DNA from: Astrocystis sublimbata
Taxonomy: Eukaryota; Ascomycota; Sordariomycetes; Xylariales; Xylariaceae
Assembly (NCBI GenBank): GCA_022453515.1
Contig: JAJNNY010000079.1
Coordinates: forward strand, 62,001-126,000
Direction of reading: 5' to 3'
DNA: 64,000 bases
The position numbers were made by a program, and so were the translations under genes. Shown piece by piece: positions 27,714-38,735 of the stretch (positions within the stretch are counted from its first letter, which is position 1; every line of letters starts with the position of its first letter). The notes beneath the pieces are model-generated. The model was given only the letters and a program-made list of their open reading frames with translations, did not search any database and was not told the DNA's origin.

Positions 27714-28598
27714 CGACGGGAGATGTACAGACCTCCATTATTGTTCACAACACAGGGGTCGTAGCATCAAGCACGCACACACACACGGCAGCATGAGTAT
27801 ACGTAACTAGCTAGATTATCATCATACACAACAAACAAGTTGGGACTATTCCAAATATTTCATTATCGAATTTGAATTTTGTCTTGTTTCTATTGCAATT
27901 AATGGACTAGGAATATAGACGTTTCGTAAATAAGCATATGATGTCCAGCTGTAAGTGAGCACTTGATAACTTCTCATTGGTATGCCTCCTGTTATTTTCA
28001 GTTATTTACCCCAAACGCCACCTCAGCCTGCATCGATGGGCGAGTCGTGGCCTGTACCTATACGCCCGACACCGTATTTAAGCTTGGCATCGGCATCTGT
28101 AAGCATACTTGATTACATGAGTTTCTGTAATTATGTTGATCCCTAGGTCCTCTCGGCTTTCTTACCATCCACAAGACATCCTGTGCGAGATGAGGATGTT
28201 ACGACACTATCCTCGTGAGTACTAAATTCTCTTTGTACTGCAGCCGAGGATTGGATGTTGCATGAGGACTTTTGTGTAGCATAGTGGGCGCTCGGCATAC
28301 AACGTCAGATCCTATGCTACGAGTAGAACATCTACAACCCCATGATCTCAGATGTCTATTCGCCACCATATATCAATTGTTCGTGCACCTTGGGTGTGTG
28401 TTTTCAATGAATTGCACGTGGCGCCAAGCCAAGAGTATAGTAAATATGCATGTCCTCATGGACATGTGGTATAGATTTATTGTCCCTGCCGTACTGTTCC
28501 TGAAATATACGTAATATTATAACTCACTTAACAGAGCTTGCAGTAGATCACAACATCTTAATCGCCTTTCTACAAAAGTCGAATCGATAGTCTCATCC

Positions 28599-29561
28599 CT
28601 AAGATTCCGCCTTCTCCAGCTGCTCAACAAGCGCAATAATATACGCCTCAACAACATCCGCCCCAACCCTGATAGCCTCTGGCGACTGGTCTTTCGGAAC
28701 GTGTAGAAAGACCGCTCTCCCTCGCTTCGACGGATGCTTTAGGTGCAGCTGCGCAAGCGACGCGTAAAGTCTGTATTCGCAGAAGCCTTGATTCGGGTGG
28801 TCGTCGGCTCGAATGGGAAGATTCTGCAGGGAGGATCGGTCAACAGTGATTATCTATACGTGGCGATGTTTCATAGCGTTTACGAGTCATAATGGTTTTG
28901 GAAAACCACAGAGACGAAAGTCAAAGCAAACATAGGTTAACCTACCTCGAACTTCCCCCGCACCTCGGCAACAGCCGCATCATTATCAAAGCACGGCTTA
29001 AGACTCTCCGGAAGCCCGAGGTTTCGGAAGTGCGCTTCGTCGACGTAGACGCCGTCCTCACCAGGCCGTTGGTAGCCCTCTCGGTACGCGATCTTCTCGG
29101 CGCGGAACCCGGGAACCGCGGTCGTCATGCCCAGGTGGACGCCAAAGGCGAGGTCCACGATCTCGTCCTCGTTTCCATCCGCGCTTTCGCGGCTGCGGAG
29201 AGTATCGGGTCTATGCGGGGGCAGAAAGGAAGACCGCCGCGCTGCCCAGACTTCTTCGGCCATCTCCAACACGTCGGCATACACGTCGAGCGAGTCGCGG
29301 CGGTACTTGAGGACGACGATGTCTTGCTTGCCTGGGCGGGTGATGAGACTTGGGGTCGCGTCGCGGATCATGCGCGACGTGTTGTGTTTGTTCTCCCTGT
29401 ATGGCTATGTATACCAGAAACAAGTCAGAGGGCTCTAGGTGATCTGGGCAATAACTTTTAATACGGCGAGGCACCGTATTGCAGGTACCAAGGGCAAGAC
29501 AAACCGCATTGCCAGTGAGGAAGACGTAGGTCTTGGTTTTGGCTTCAGGGTTGGCGGACAT
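28599..29561 (-). CDS. Pyroglutamyl-peptidase I-like cysteine peptidase (C15 family)
   Basis: Would remove N-terminal pyroglutamate from peptides. Exon 1 is 29561-29505, exon 2 is 29404-28946 and exon 3 is 28823-28599; 246 aa. Intron 1 (donor GTTTGT, acceptor CATAG) was chosen because it yields TYVFLTGNA-PYRENKHNTS, aligning with the family's N-terminal VTGFGPF...NPS region. Candidate catalytic residues are Glu122 in GFRAEKIAYREGY, Cys187 in NQGFCEYRLYASLA and His213 in RAVFLHVPKD. The spacings (65 and 26) are close to the classical E/C/H triad. GVHLGM is the family's strand-turn. The oxyanion-side GFG is altered to GNA, so activity is uncertain. Reading straight through intron 1 gives a misleading longer frame. 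Assignment is from remembered family motifs. Confidence 0.78.
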
Positions 29562-30001
29562 TGCAGACAAGGTGAGCAAGGGGTGAAGAGTTTCAAATCT
29601 TGTCCTATTGTTGATCTAATATAAAGAGAATCGTTGAGTCAATGCAACTAAATATCAGGGTATGGTATAGCGATAAGAGGGTTGTAGTTAGAGGTGCGGA
29701 AGACACAGCGGTCAAAGCTTTCAATATAGCCAGTGACCCCTCACAAACACTAAACCTGGCGTTGCAACTGACCTGGTAACTCGCCATCTATTGCAGGCAA
29801 GGTCGACAAGGTAACACAGTTTCACTATCACAAGTCACACAATAACAAAGCCATCCCCGCATTAGTCAAGGGATACAGGGTTACCAGGTTAACTTGTTGT
29901 TTCAGCCCGAATTTCTAGAGAGTGTAGCACCTAGTTAACTTTTAAGAGATACTTTGGGTTTTATTATTTACTTGTTGACTTAGATATTTCAAAGATGGGC
30001 A

Positions 30002-30006
30002 ACCTA
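30002..30006. other. Left target-site duplication of the solo LTR
   Basis: ACCTA, repeated exactly at 30167-30171 on the other side of the element. Confidence 0.8.
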
Positions 30007-30166
30007 TGTCACGGTTCGCTAGCGGCTCGGTACGGAATAACCTACGAACTGCTACTAATTAGGTATATATATTAGTTTCGAGCCCTAAGAAGTAGAAGGA
30101 GAGTCTTCTCTCCTTATACAATAACAAAAGTTATTTACTAGACTTCTAGTAGTGTGAACTGTGACA
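30007..30166. mobile_element. Solo LTR of a retrotransposon with 5-bp target duplication
   Basis: The 160-bp element begins TGTCAC and ends GTGACA: perfect 6-bp terminal inverted repeats of the TG...CA type typical of LTRs. It is flanked on both sides by the identical 5-mer ACCTA (30002-30006 and 30167-30171), the target-site duplication size of Ty3/Gypsy and Ty1/Copia integrases. Inside are an AT-rich TATA-like stretch (about 30062-30073) and CTTCTCTCCTTATAC sequence. No internal coding region remains, so it is the product of LTR-LTR recombination. The superfamily cannot be decided. Confidence 0.85.
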
Positions 30167-30736
30167 ACCTAGCCAGTATTGGCTTCTTCACAAACCTCAG
30201 TTGATATTAACAAAGGTAGGAGAATAGGAATTGCATCCAGGTTGTCTTGTGATGAATGCAAACAAGGAGGCATAGCATAGCACACATCCAATTGAAGACT
30301 TTCATTCATAATAGTGAAAGCCACTAGTTTAGAAGTTTATAATCCCTGATCTCCCACTCGGCTTAGGGGTGAAAAACATTATCTTTAATTACCATCCTCA
30401 CTCCGACTTGCAAGCCCAGTTGGTGTTAATAACACAGATACCAGCGGCACAAAGATATCAAGTCCCCGAGTCTGCAATAGATCAAGACTATCTACTTATA
30501 GCTTGCCTTGCTGGGTTGCGCGGATGGCTTTCTCGCTCATCCCCTTAAGATGATTGTTTTGTTAAATAGTACTATAATATCTGGGCCACCGGAGCTATAA
30601 ATAAATAAAAACTATTATAGCTTATGGCATGAATTCAACAAGGACATCCAGCGTAAGGGACGAAAAAGTTAGCCCTAAACACAGTGCAGGGTAGCAAAAA
30701 GAGAACCGCCTTGGTAATAGTGGAGCTTTCAGGAAT

Positions 30737-30831
30737 TGAACCCTACCCGATTTGAACGGATGACCTTGTGGAAACTAACTGCCATTGGAGCAAGCTGGAA
30801 TCACATATTCTACCAACTGAACTAAGGGTCC
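30737..30831 (-). tRNA. tRNA with anticodon CCA (Trp) and a short intron
   Basis: A full cloverleaf can be drawn. The acceptor stem is GGACCCT/AGGGTTC with one G-U. T8 A9 are present. The D arm is GTTC-AGTTGGTA-GAAT and the T arm is ATCCG-TTCAAAT-CGGGT. Both internal promoter boxes are good (TAGTTCAGTTGG; GTTCAAATC). The anticodon loop TTCCAG gives anticodon CCA at 30798-30796. An intron of about 22 nt follows position 37. It contains TGG, which can pair with the anticodon as in other nuclear pre-tRNAs. The anticodon stem has an A31-C39 mismatch, so a decayed copy cannot be excluded. The isotype rests on the anticodon only. Confidence 0.7.
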
Positions 30832-31724
30832 GAATTGGTGATTGTTGCAAAGTCGAGCAAAGTAAGTTCAACTATGTTGGAGCGTTTGTTTTCGTTCTCG
30901 CCCGCCCAAGGAAAATTAGTAGGCGGTAGGAGCGCAGATGTAGTACTATATGATGCGAACTTTGCCAGATGCCTACGTTTAAAGACCAGAATAGCAGCTT
31001 TCTTGCATCTGTAATTAATGAGATGTCATCAAATGCCTCATTAAAGTTGAAGTCTTTGCTAGCTTGGCCCGTCTTCCTAAGTCTCTACGCGCCTGTCTGC
31101 TAGTGTATAGGCTTCGATTCCAACCAGTCGCAAAACTGTCGGATCTGCTATTTGGGTATTAGAGTCGTGTATATAAGCACTGGGCGACCACAAGGGCTTA
31201 AGGGAGCCCAGGAATCAATAGATTTAACACCTTACCCTCGATATTCTACTTGACTACGTGATTATTATTAGATTCCTTCACTCTTGTACAAAAACACCTG
31301 ACAACCCCATTAGGCTCAACTCGGGCCAAGGTCCTATTAAGCACTCTACATTTCACATCAATGGAGATTTCTTCTTCTCACTTCTCCCCCATGTTTGATT
31401 CAACTCTCTAAATCGCCGCTAGGACTTCGCCCGCTGTTTCTCTTATTGTTTCCTTCGTTATGTCTCTATAATAATGATGATCGCCATCATACTTTTAACT
31501 ACCTAGGAGGGTATATCTCCTCCCCCTTATCATGGCGTGTCAACCCCGTCGTGGTCCCCTCTTCATACTCATGCTTACACTCATACTTGTCCTCCACTAA
31601 AAACGGACACAATCTCCTTCCATCTTCCTGTTCCCTCTCCTCTCCCCTCAAGCCAGATATTTCACTTGTTCCACCTATTCCACTCATCTCATCCGCTTCA
31701 CCCCAAAGGAATAACAACTACTTC

Positions 31725-31865
31725 TTCCCTTTCCTGTTCCTGTTCCTGTTCCTGTTTCTGTTTCTCTTCCTCTTCCTCTTCCTCTTCCTCTTCCCCTTCC
31801 CCTTCCCCTCCCCCTTCCTCTTCCCCTGCCTCTTCCCCTTCCCTCCCCTTTCCTTTCCCCTCTTC
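31725..31865. repeat. Pyrimidine-rich low-complexity tract
   Basis: Runs of CTGTTC, CTTCCT and CCCTTCC make up almost the whole segment. Overlapping frames here encode only Ser or Leu/Phe repeats and are not genes. It lies just downstream of the SSN3 stop codon. Confidence 0.85.
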
Positions 31866-31901
31866 CCCCACTAACATATCATCGCCACCATCCCGGGATT
31901 C

Positions 31902-34040
31902 CTAACCCTCCTTCAACCGCTTCCCCGGCCTCACCACACTATCATCCGGCAACCCCGACCTCTTCGTCCCCGGAAGACTGCTCGTGCGTATATCATTATC
32001 GTCCTGGCTGACGCGGCGCGTCGGGTACGCCGTCTTGAGGCCTTCGAAGCAGTTTTTGCTGATATACTCTCCGGCACCACTACCGGCACCACCCATACTA
32101 CTACCCACAGATAACCCCCCCGTAGAAGAGCCAGACATGCCAAAAAACGGATGATGCAGCGCCTGCTCCGCCGAGAGGCGTTTCTCGGGGTCATATTCCA
32201 GCAGACTCGACAGCAGGCGATACCCCTCGGCCCCAAGCGAGGCAAGGCTATTGTTATTATTCGACGCAGCATGCGACGATGAGGAGGCATGTCCGCCTCC
32301 TATAGTGCCATAATACCATTTTTCCAAATGGCTCGTCGAGGCCGCCGGAGACGATTTCCCATGATGGCTATTATGATGATGATTATGGTGATGGTTGGCG
32401 AGAACCATAGGCGTCAGCGAGCCCAGGTTGACGGACTCGGGCATGCTGACGAGGTGCGGCCAGCGCTCCTTGGTGGGCATGCCCATGATGTCGACGATCT
32501 TCTGCATCTGGTTGCGCTGGAAGGGCACCGTCTTCTTGTCCATCTTGGCCTCTTCGCCTTTGAATATTGGTCGTAGCGATAACAATTCCGCGAAGATGCA
32601 GCCTACGGCCCACATGTCGATCGCGGGCGTGTAGTGGCGGCTTCCGAGCAGCAGCTCCGGCGCGCGGTACCAGATCGTCACGACGACCTTGTCGCCGCTG
32701 AAGAGCGAGTGCAGCGGCTTGTGGAAGAGGCGGGCGAGCCCGAGGTCGCCGATGCGCACGCGCCCCGAGGACGTGACCATGATGTTGGCGGGCTTGAGGT
32801 CGCGGTGCAGGACCCAGTTGGAGTGCAGGTACTGGCAGCCGTTGAGCAGCTGGAACATGATGCTCTTTACCGTGGAAGGGGGGATGCTGTGGCGGGGCTG
32901 CTGGGTGTGGTGGTGGATGATCTGCAGCAGGTCGTGCTCGGCGTACTCGAAGACCATGAAGATGCACTTGTCCTCGAGGATGATCTCGACGAGGCGGATG
33001 ACGTTCTCGTGGCTCAGCTCGGAGCACAGGGCCATCTCGCGGATGGCGGACTGGGAGATGCCCGTGTATTGGATTTGCTCGCCCTCCTTGTCGGGCTTGA
33101 ACTTCTTGATGGCGAACTCGCCGGGCTGGCCCTGGCGGCCGGTGGCCTTGTAGACGCGGCCATAGGTGCCGCTGCTGATGAAGCCGACGACGTGGTACTT
33201 GTCGATGACCTTGACCTTGGACTGGTAGCCTCCCTTGCTGCCCCTGTCGTTGGGATCTGTTTTGGGGTATAGTATTTAGCTATCGATCTGTCTGTGTATA
33301 TGCATGATGATGAGAGTGTGCAAGGTTTGTATGACTAGGGCTGACGTGGGTGTGGGATGGACGGGCCACATGTCCGAACCAAAGATCTCACTCATCTCTC
33401 CAGACTCGGAGACGGAGGAGGGAGTGAGTTTCTTTCCGTTATGTAATCGCGGTGGACACTCACTGTTTATGGCAGCTTGGTGGTAGTTTGCGCCATAGTA
33501 GGCTCTCGAGTGGGTGGGGAATGGGCGATGATCCATAGAACGGCAGACATGTGGAAATGAGGATTGGTCGCAGAGTGAAGGAGAGAGCAGCGTCGTTTGT
33601 TCAGTGGTTCAGTGGTTCAGTCGCAAGTCGCAAGTCGCAAGTCGCAAGTCGCAAGTCGCAAGTCGCAAGTCGCAAGTCGCAAGCCGCCTCGACACTAGTC
33701 GTCTAGCGTAGCGTAGTGTAGTGTTGCAAAGCAAAACAAAACAAACAAAAAAGGGAAGAGATGTTGGATTTCGGGGGGCAGGGCTTTGTTGTCTAATATT
33801 GTTTACTGTTGGCGTTGGTGTCGAGACATGTTGTTGTTGTTGTTTGTTGTTGGTGGTGATAAGATGCGATGCGATGTGATGCAAGGATAGATAAAAAGAA
33901 CTGGGCTGACGAGATATCATCATGTCATCTTCATCTTACTCACCATCAAAGGCGGCCTGAACGCTCCTCTTCAAGGGCTGGGGCCGTGCGGATACCGAGG
34001 CGGGCCCCGACGCTGCCGAGGGTGGGTTGGTGCTGCTCAT
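31902..34040 (-). CDS. SSN3: Mediator-associated cyclin-dependent kinase Ssn3/Cdk8
   Basis: Catalytic subunit of the Mediator CDK module, phosphorylating RNA polymerase II CTD and transcription factors in the nucleus. Exon 1 is 34040-33944, exon 2 is 33502-33464 and exon 3 is 33256-31902; 496 aa. The 32-residue exon 1 (ending LKRSVQAAFD) and 13-residue exon 2 were added because they lead in frame into NDRGSKGGYQSKV, the conserved lead-in to this kinase. The kinase domain starts near residue 66: GFISSGTYGRVYKA (glycine loop), SQSAIREMALCSEL, HRDLKPAN (196-203) and the fungal Cdk8-type DLG (216-218) in place of DFG. IWYRAPELLLG and MWAVGCIFAELL follow. An unusual His/Asn-rich insertion (about residues 320-335) and a Ser/Ala/Asn insertion follow GMPTKERWPHL. 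The C-terminus is basic (GKRLKEG). Intron 1 is long (441 bp) and carries a heptamer array. Confidence 0.92.
33619..33681. repeat. AGTCGCA x9 heptanucleotide array in SSN3 intron 1
   Basis: Nine uninterrupted copies of AGTCGCA lie inside the 441-bp first intron of SSN3. It is a second heptamer microsatellite in this window, unrelated in sequence to the one at 14161. Confidence 0.92.
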
Positions 34041-35311
34041 GGCTGGCTGGCGAGGTGGCTGGCCCGCCCTTTTCTGACGACAGGATTACCCGACTGTCGT
34101 GTACCCCCGCGCCGTGAGAGCCGGTAAGCCCGGAACCGAAGGTGGAGATCAGGACAGACAGGCGGTATGGGCGGTGAGCGATGAGCGATGATCAATCGGT
34201 GAGATCTGGCACGTGTATGTATTTGTGTGGTGGTTACTTTGTTATGGAGTACGGTAAGTAAGTAGGTGGGTAGTATTGATCGTGCTGTGCGTGGTATGAG
34301 ATGTGAGTGGTAAGAGCAGTGATTGATTAATTGATTGAATGATGTTGGTGAGATGAAACTTGAAGATGAGAGAACGGACGGGTCGATGGGCAAAGGCAAA
34401 GGCAAAGGCAAAGGCCCGAGCCGACGGGAACGCGAAGCCTGAGGCGGGCCATCACCTATCAATCACCCTTAACCTTGACCTTACCTGCCGAGGCGCATTT
34501 CACCTCGAGCAACATTCCGCTCAATCATGGAATATATTTCTATATAATCAGGAATTCAATAATAAAAAGTACATGCGATTTCGTATGGAATATTTGTATA
34601 GATACCTCGAGTTCTATTTTATAAGTTCCTTCTTATGGCTCATGTTCATACCGGTGCTTAAGTGTGCCTCAAGCGCTGTAATATAGTGGGTCGCCCCTAG
34701 ACACTGTAGATAATACTGTACCAAGTATCGAAGTAAGCCTTCCAAGTCATCGGCAATAAATCTCACGGGAAAACACTAAAATCACCTTATTTCCAAACAA
34801 CTCATCAATCACATATTAAACATTCCAGCTATTCCCCCAAACTAACAAATCGCAAGCCGGCTCTATATAATTTATTTAAACATCCATCTGTAATGCTTGA
34901 TGATCAAAACTTAGGTAGGAAGGCAAGGTTCTGGTTTAAGTTCCACAACGGCGCACTGTGGCTAGTAGAACACAACCGTCGTGGCGCAGCAGCCAGACAT
35001 TCTCCCGCCAATTTATACAACATCAAGAGATTGGAAGCTACCAAATAAAAATACGAACACCAGAATGCAAGTTCACTGGGTAATATCTACACATGTTCGT
35101 TGTACCTATTCTTTCGTATTTCTTATTTCTTGGGGGCAATCTATAATGATTTTCATCAAAACCCAACATCTCCTCATTGTCCATGAATTATAGCATTCCA
35201 TTTCATTTCAGTTCATTTCCACAATATAAAGGCGATAAGGCTATCAGGTCGTGAACATCCACAGACAGACCCCAATTCACTCGCTGTCATTCTCTACGTA
35301 CCTAGTAAACC
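34041..35311. other. Intergenic between SSN3 (5') and ARP2 (3')
   Basis: No gene supported. 34388-34412 is a short AAAGGC tandem run. 34550-34630 and 34800-34880 are AT-rich. Frames at 34360-34686 and 34981-35193 show no family features. Confidence 0.55.
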
Positions 35312-36658
35312 CTATCGCGGCCCCAGCTTCTCCAGCACCCTTGACCCCTGCTCCGCCCACTCCTCCTTGGTGATCCACATGCTCTCCTTATCAGCCATGA
35401 TATTAGCCAGCACGGCGCCGCCCAGAAACACCATGTGGCGCCGGCGCGGCGGGTCCTCTATCCTGACCTTGAACTTGCTCAGCCGCTCCGGGTTGCCGCC
35501 GAGCACGCGCGTCAGCCACAGCTGCTTGAGCTCTTTTTCCAGCCGCGAGGGCAGGCCCGGGTACATGCTGCTGCCGCCCGACAGCACGATGGCCTTGAAC
35601 AGCGACGACCGCACGTCCACGTCGGCCGCCTGGATCGTGTTGAACAGGAACTCGGCCATGCCCGGCTGCTCGCAGTCCACCAGGTGCGGCTGGAACAGGC
35701 ACTCGGCCGCCTCGAACCGCTCGCTGCCCACCCGGATCACCCGCCCGTCCGGCAGCGTGTAGCTCTCCACCAGCACCGTCGTGTCCTCGCTCAGCCGCTT
35801 GTCCAGCTCCAGGTCGTACGACACGTAGCACAGCTTCTCCTTGATCTGCCGCACCGTCTCGAAGTCGGCGGTTCGGTTGAGCGCGTAGCCTCTTCGCAGG
35901 AGGAGCGCGATGAGGTTGCGGGTCACGTCGCGGCCGGCAACGTCCAGCCGGCGCGTCAGGTGGTTGAGCACGACGGATTCGTAGACGGGCACGATGTGGG
36001 TGACGCCGTCACCGGAGTCGACTACCACGCCGGAACTGAGGCCTGCAGAGAGACAGACTGTCAGCAATTGTATATATATATATATAATAGAGAAAGTGTA
36101 AGCTGGCTGGCTGCACGCACCTTGGGCATACAGGGCCAACACGGCCTGGATGGCGACGTAGACACCGCCGAACTCGTAACGCTCAAACATGACCTCGCAC
36201 ATCTGCTCGCGGTTCTTTACGGGGTTCATGGGGGGCTCGGTGAGCAGGATCTTGCGGCCGCGGGGGTCGATCTGCATCTTCTCGAAAAAGGTAAAGTCCC
36301 ACAGGTGCTGCATGTCGTCCCAGCGCTTGACGATGCCGTTCTCCATGGGGTAGGTGATCTGGAGCATGGTGCGGGCGGCGGCGGCCTCGTCGCCGCACAT
36401 GATGTCCTTGATGGCCACGTCATTGTCGCCGCCCTTCTCTTCCGATCGCAGGATGGGCCGGCCGACGATGGAGGGGAACTGGTGCTCGGGGAAGTTCTGG
36501 GCGGCGTAGCCGACTTTGAGGAAGCCGGTGCCTCCGTCGAGGACTGTTTTTGGGTTGAGTTCGAGTTAGAATCTGAGTATCTGTATGTCTATGTGTCTGT
36601 GTCCGGGGGGGCAACAAAGTAAGGAGTCGAGGTGAAACCAACCGATGGGAGCTGTCAT
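35312..36658 (-). CDS. ARP2: Actin-related protein 2 (Arp2/3 complex)
   Basis: Nucleates branched actin filaments as part of the Arp2/3 complex. Exon 1 is only 16 bp (36658-36643, MTAPI), exon 2 is 36543-36121 and exon 3 is 36042-35312; 389 aa, the usual length. Markers are [14 protein letters not shown] at the nucleotide-binding loop, [40 protein letters not shown] and [18 protein letters not shown] (the second phosphate loop). [34 protein letters not shown] and the terminal [19 protein letters not shown] complete the actin fold. Intron 2 (36043-36120) holds a TATATATATA run. If left unspliced it stays open, so a naive frame reads 25 spurious residues through it. A large antisense frame over this gene is a GC-rich shadow. 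Confidence 0.95.
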
Positions 36659-37376
36659 GGCTGCGTATCACTCTCGGGCGTTCGTTCAATCAGGGCGCAC
36701 GAAGGTGGTGCACGGCTCGCCCGAGAGGATCAACCAAGTTGAAGGATACGTAGGCACCAGAGGAAGTCTCGGGAAACAGTGTGAAAGGTCGGTGTTGAAA
36801 TAATGCGGTTAGGTAAGGACGGGAGCTTCCTGGACAGTGGTTGCGACGGTGGGGAGACGGCGGCGGCGGACGGGACACGGACAAGGACAAGTGACGATGA
36901 GGCAGCTGTCGTCAGACCCAAGCCTAATCCAAGGCACCGCAACGGGGGACAGTGTGGCAGGGAGCTCGAGCTGTGGCTGTGCATCCGTTCCTGCAGCCTA
37001 ATCAGGTACAGTAAGGATGAATAGAACACACTGTATTAAGGACTGAGATGTCGCGGCAGGCACCCCACATTGCGCCGGGCACCAACCCCGCCAACCCCAC
37101 CTCGCCCACCTCGCCCACCTCTCAATTGAGACCTCTCACAAACTCCAAGCCAGCTCAACTGAATGTTGACTGGACATTGATAATATCTGTACGTAATCGT
37201 GTAGGGGCCGGACTATGTGGTCTTTCAATGCGACTCATGTGAGGGGGCGTAACCTAGTCCGCGCAAGTTCAGTCGATCTTAATCATGAGCATCTAAATCC
37301 ATGTAGCATGAAGCAGTTTTAAATTCCAGAAATGGTAATTCGAGAACTACTAGTAAATCTTCACCACTCACCCACC
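36659..37376. other. Divergent promoter region between ARP2 and the racemase-like gene
   Basis: 718 bp with no gene. Short frames on both strands have no family features. CACCTCGCCCACCTC repeats occur at 37098-37122. Confidence 0.6.
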
Positions 37377-38512
37377 ATGTCTGCGACAGCACTTGTACGA
37401 GGGCAGGGCACCAAGATCCTGCTCCTGAACCCCAACTCGTCGTCGTCCATGACGGACGGCATGAAGACGGTCATCAACGATAGTGAGTAAAACGAACCAA
37501 TATGCGATTTATATGAACGAGTTCCCTATCAGAGGCATGACAATGCCTGGAAGGAAGTCAGGTTTTACTGGCGGAAATGGTAAAAATATGGAATGTTTAC
37601 TAACACGAATATCGTAACCCAGTCGATCTACCTCACGTACGCAACACCATCTCAAACCCAACTTGACAATCATCAAGTGCCTGCCTACCTAGAGAATAAA
37701 CCAAGACAACAATCTTGATGTAAACCGAAGAACGAACTGACATTTCCCTCACCACACAGTCAACAGAAATCCACACCTACACCGCGCCCCCCACCTCCGG
37801 GGCCCCAGCAAGCATCAACGACGCAGCCGACATAAAAGCCAGCACGGCCGCCGTGCTGTCCGACTTCCCGCTCTCCGCCGCGTCGCAATACGACGGCATT
37901 GTGATCGCCTGCTTCAGCGTGCATCCTCTCGTGGTCGAGCTCCAAAAACAAGCCCCAAAAGATGACACGCCTACTACTACTGACACCACCGCCACTACTA
38001 CCGCAAAACCAAGCCATAATAGAGCAGTGCCCGTAGTAACAGGCATCTTCGAATCCAGCATCCTAACCTCCCTCTCCCTTCTACGCCCAGGCGAAGAATG
38101 GGGCATCGTAACCACCGGAAAATTCTGGGAGGCGCACCTCTCCGCGGGCGTGGCGCAGTTTCTAGGCATCACTGAGCATCTCCAGAATACCAAATTCGCA
38201 GGCGTGCAGTCTACGGGGTTAAATGCCTCCGATTTCCATGATGGCGTAGATCCCGCCATAGTCAGAGAGAAATTAAAAGCTGCGACGAAGAGACTATTAA
38301 CAGCAGGCACGGGGAACGTATCTGTGATTGTAATGGGCTGCGCCGGCATGGCGGGGCTGGAAGATATCATTCGTGAAGCGGCTTCTGAGGAGTACGGGGA
38401 TGAGTTTGCGTATGGGGTGCTGCATGTTGTTGATGGGGTTAGGGCGGGCGTTGTTGGGGTTGAGCAGATGGTTAGGAATGCGAGGTTGAGGCCCGGGAGG
38501 AGGGGGTTGTGA
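37377..38512 (+). CDS. Asp/Glu/hydantoin racemase-family protein (Dcg1-like)
   Basis: Likely cytosolic cofactor-independent racemase of the Asp/Glu racemase superfamily; yeast Dcg1 is a hydantoin-racemase-like relative tied to nitrogen metabolism. Exon 1 is 37377-37482, exon 2 is a 14-nt microexon at 37623-37636 and exon 3 is 37760-38512; 290 aa. The microexon (I-D-L-P-H) is needed to keep frame and is bounded by TAACCCAG and GTACGC. Family features are ILLLNPNSSSSMTDGM at the start, YDGIVIACFSVHPL with Cys91, EEWGIVTTGKFWEA and VIVMGCAGMAGLED with Cys234. These give the two-cysteine catalytic arrangement. A low-complexity Thr-rich insertion (about residues 110-123) is extra relative to bacterial members. 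Substrate unknown. Confidence 0.85.
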
Positions 38513-38735
38513 TTTTGGGATCTGGGTTACGGGATGGGGAATTGGGAGATTGAGGTTTGAATGGATATGTACAGTACGATTAAAGTAGGTATGATTCGTG
38601 AGCTTCATTACGGGCATTAAAACGCTATTCGTCGTGTACACTAAGCCAAGTTGAGGTTGAGTATACTACATGAATACCTCTCTGTATCTGTCTCTGCGGC
38701 CTTCAGTAAAGAGAAGAGAAGAGGGAAACTAAGGA

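Larger units (their letters stand above)
26319..28598. other. Gene-poor region upstream of the FkbM gene, containing an interstitial telomere repeat
   Basis: No gene supported in 2.3 kb. It contains an imperfect ~83-bp tandem duplication near 26454-26600, a CA microsatellite near 27777-27786 and the inverted TTAGGG array at 27670-27713 (listed separately). Frames at 26793-27174 and 28272-28514 show no family features. Confidence 0.5.
29562..31901. other. Gene-poor region with solo LTR, tRNA gene and pyrimidine-rich tract
   Basis: No protein gene supported. It contains the solo LTR (30007-30166), the tRNA (30737-30831) and a long CT-rich low-complexity tract (31725-31865) beyond the 3' end of SSN3. 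30580-30630 is strongly AT-rich. Confidence 0.6.

Noticed and set aside
31395..31905. Overlapping Leu/Phe- and Ser-repeat frames
   Set aside because: Encoded by a CT-rich low-complexity tract downstream of SSN3.
35435..36622. 395-codon plus-strand open frame
   Set aside because: It is antisense to all coding exons of ARP2, has repetitive Val/Leu/His/Gln-rich composition and no motif. It is a shadow of GC-rich third positions.
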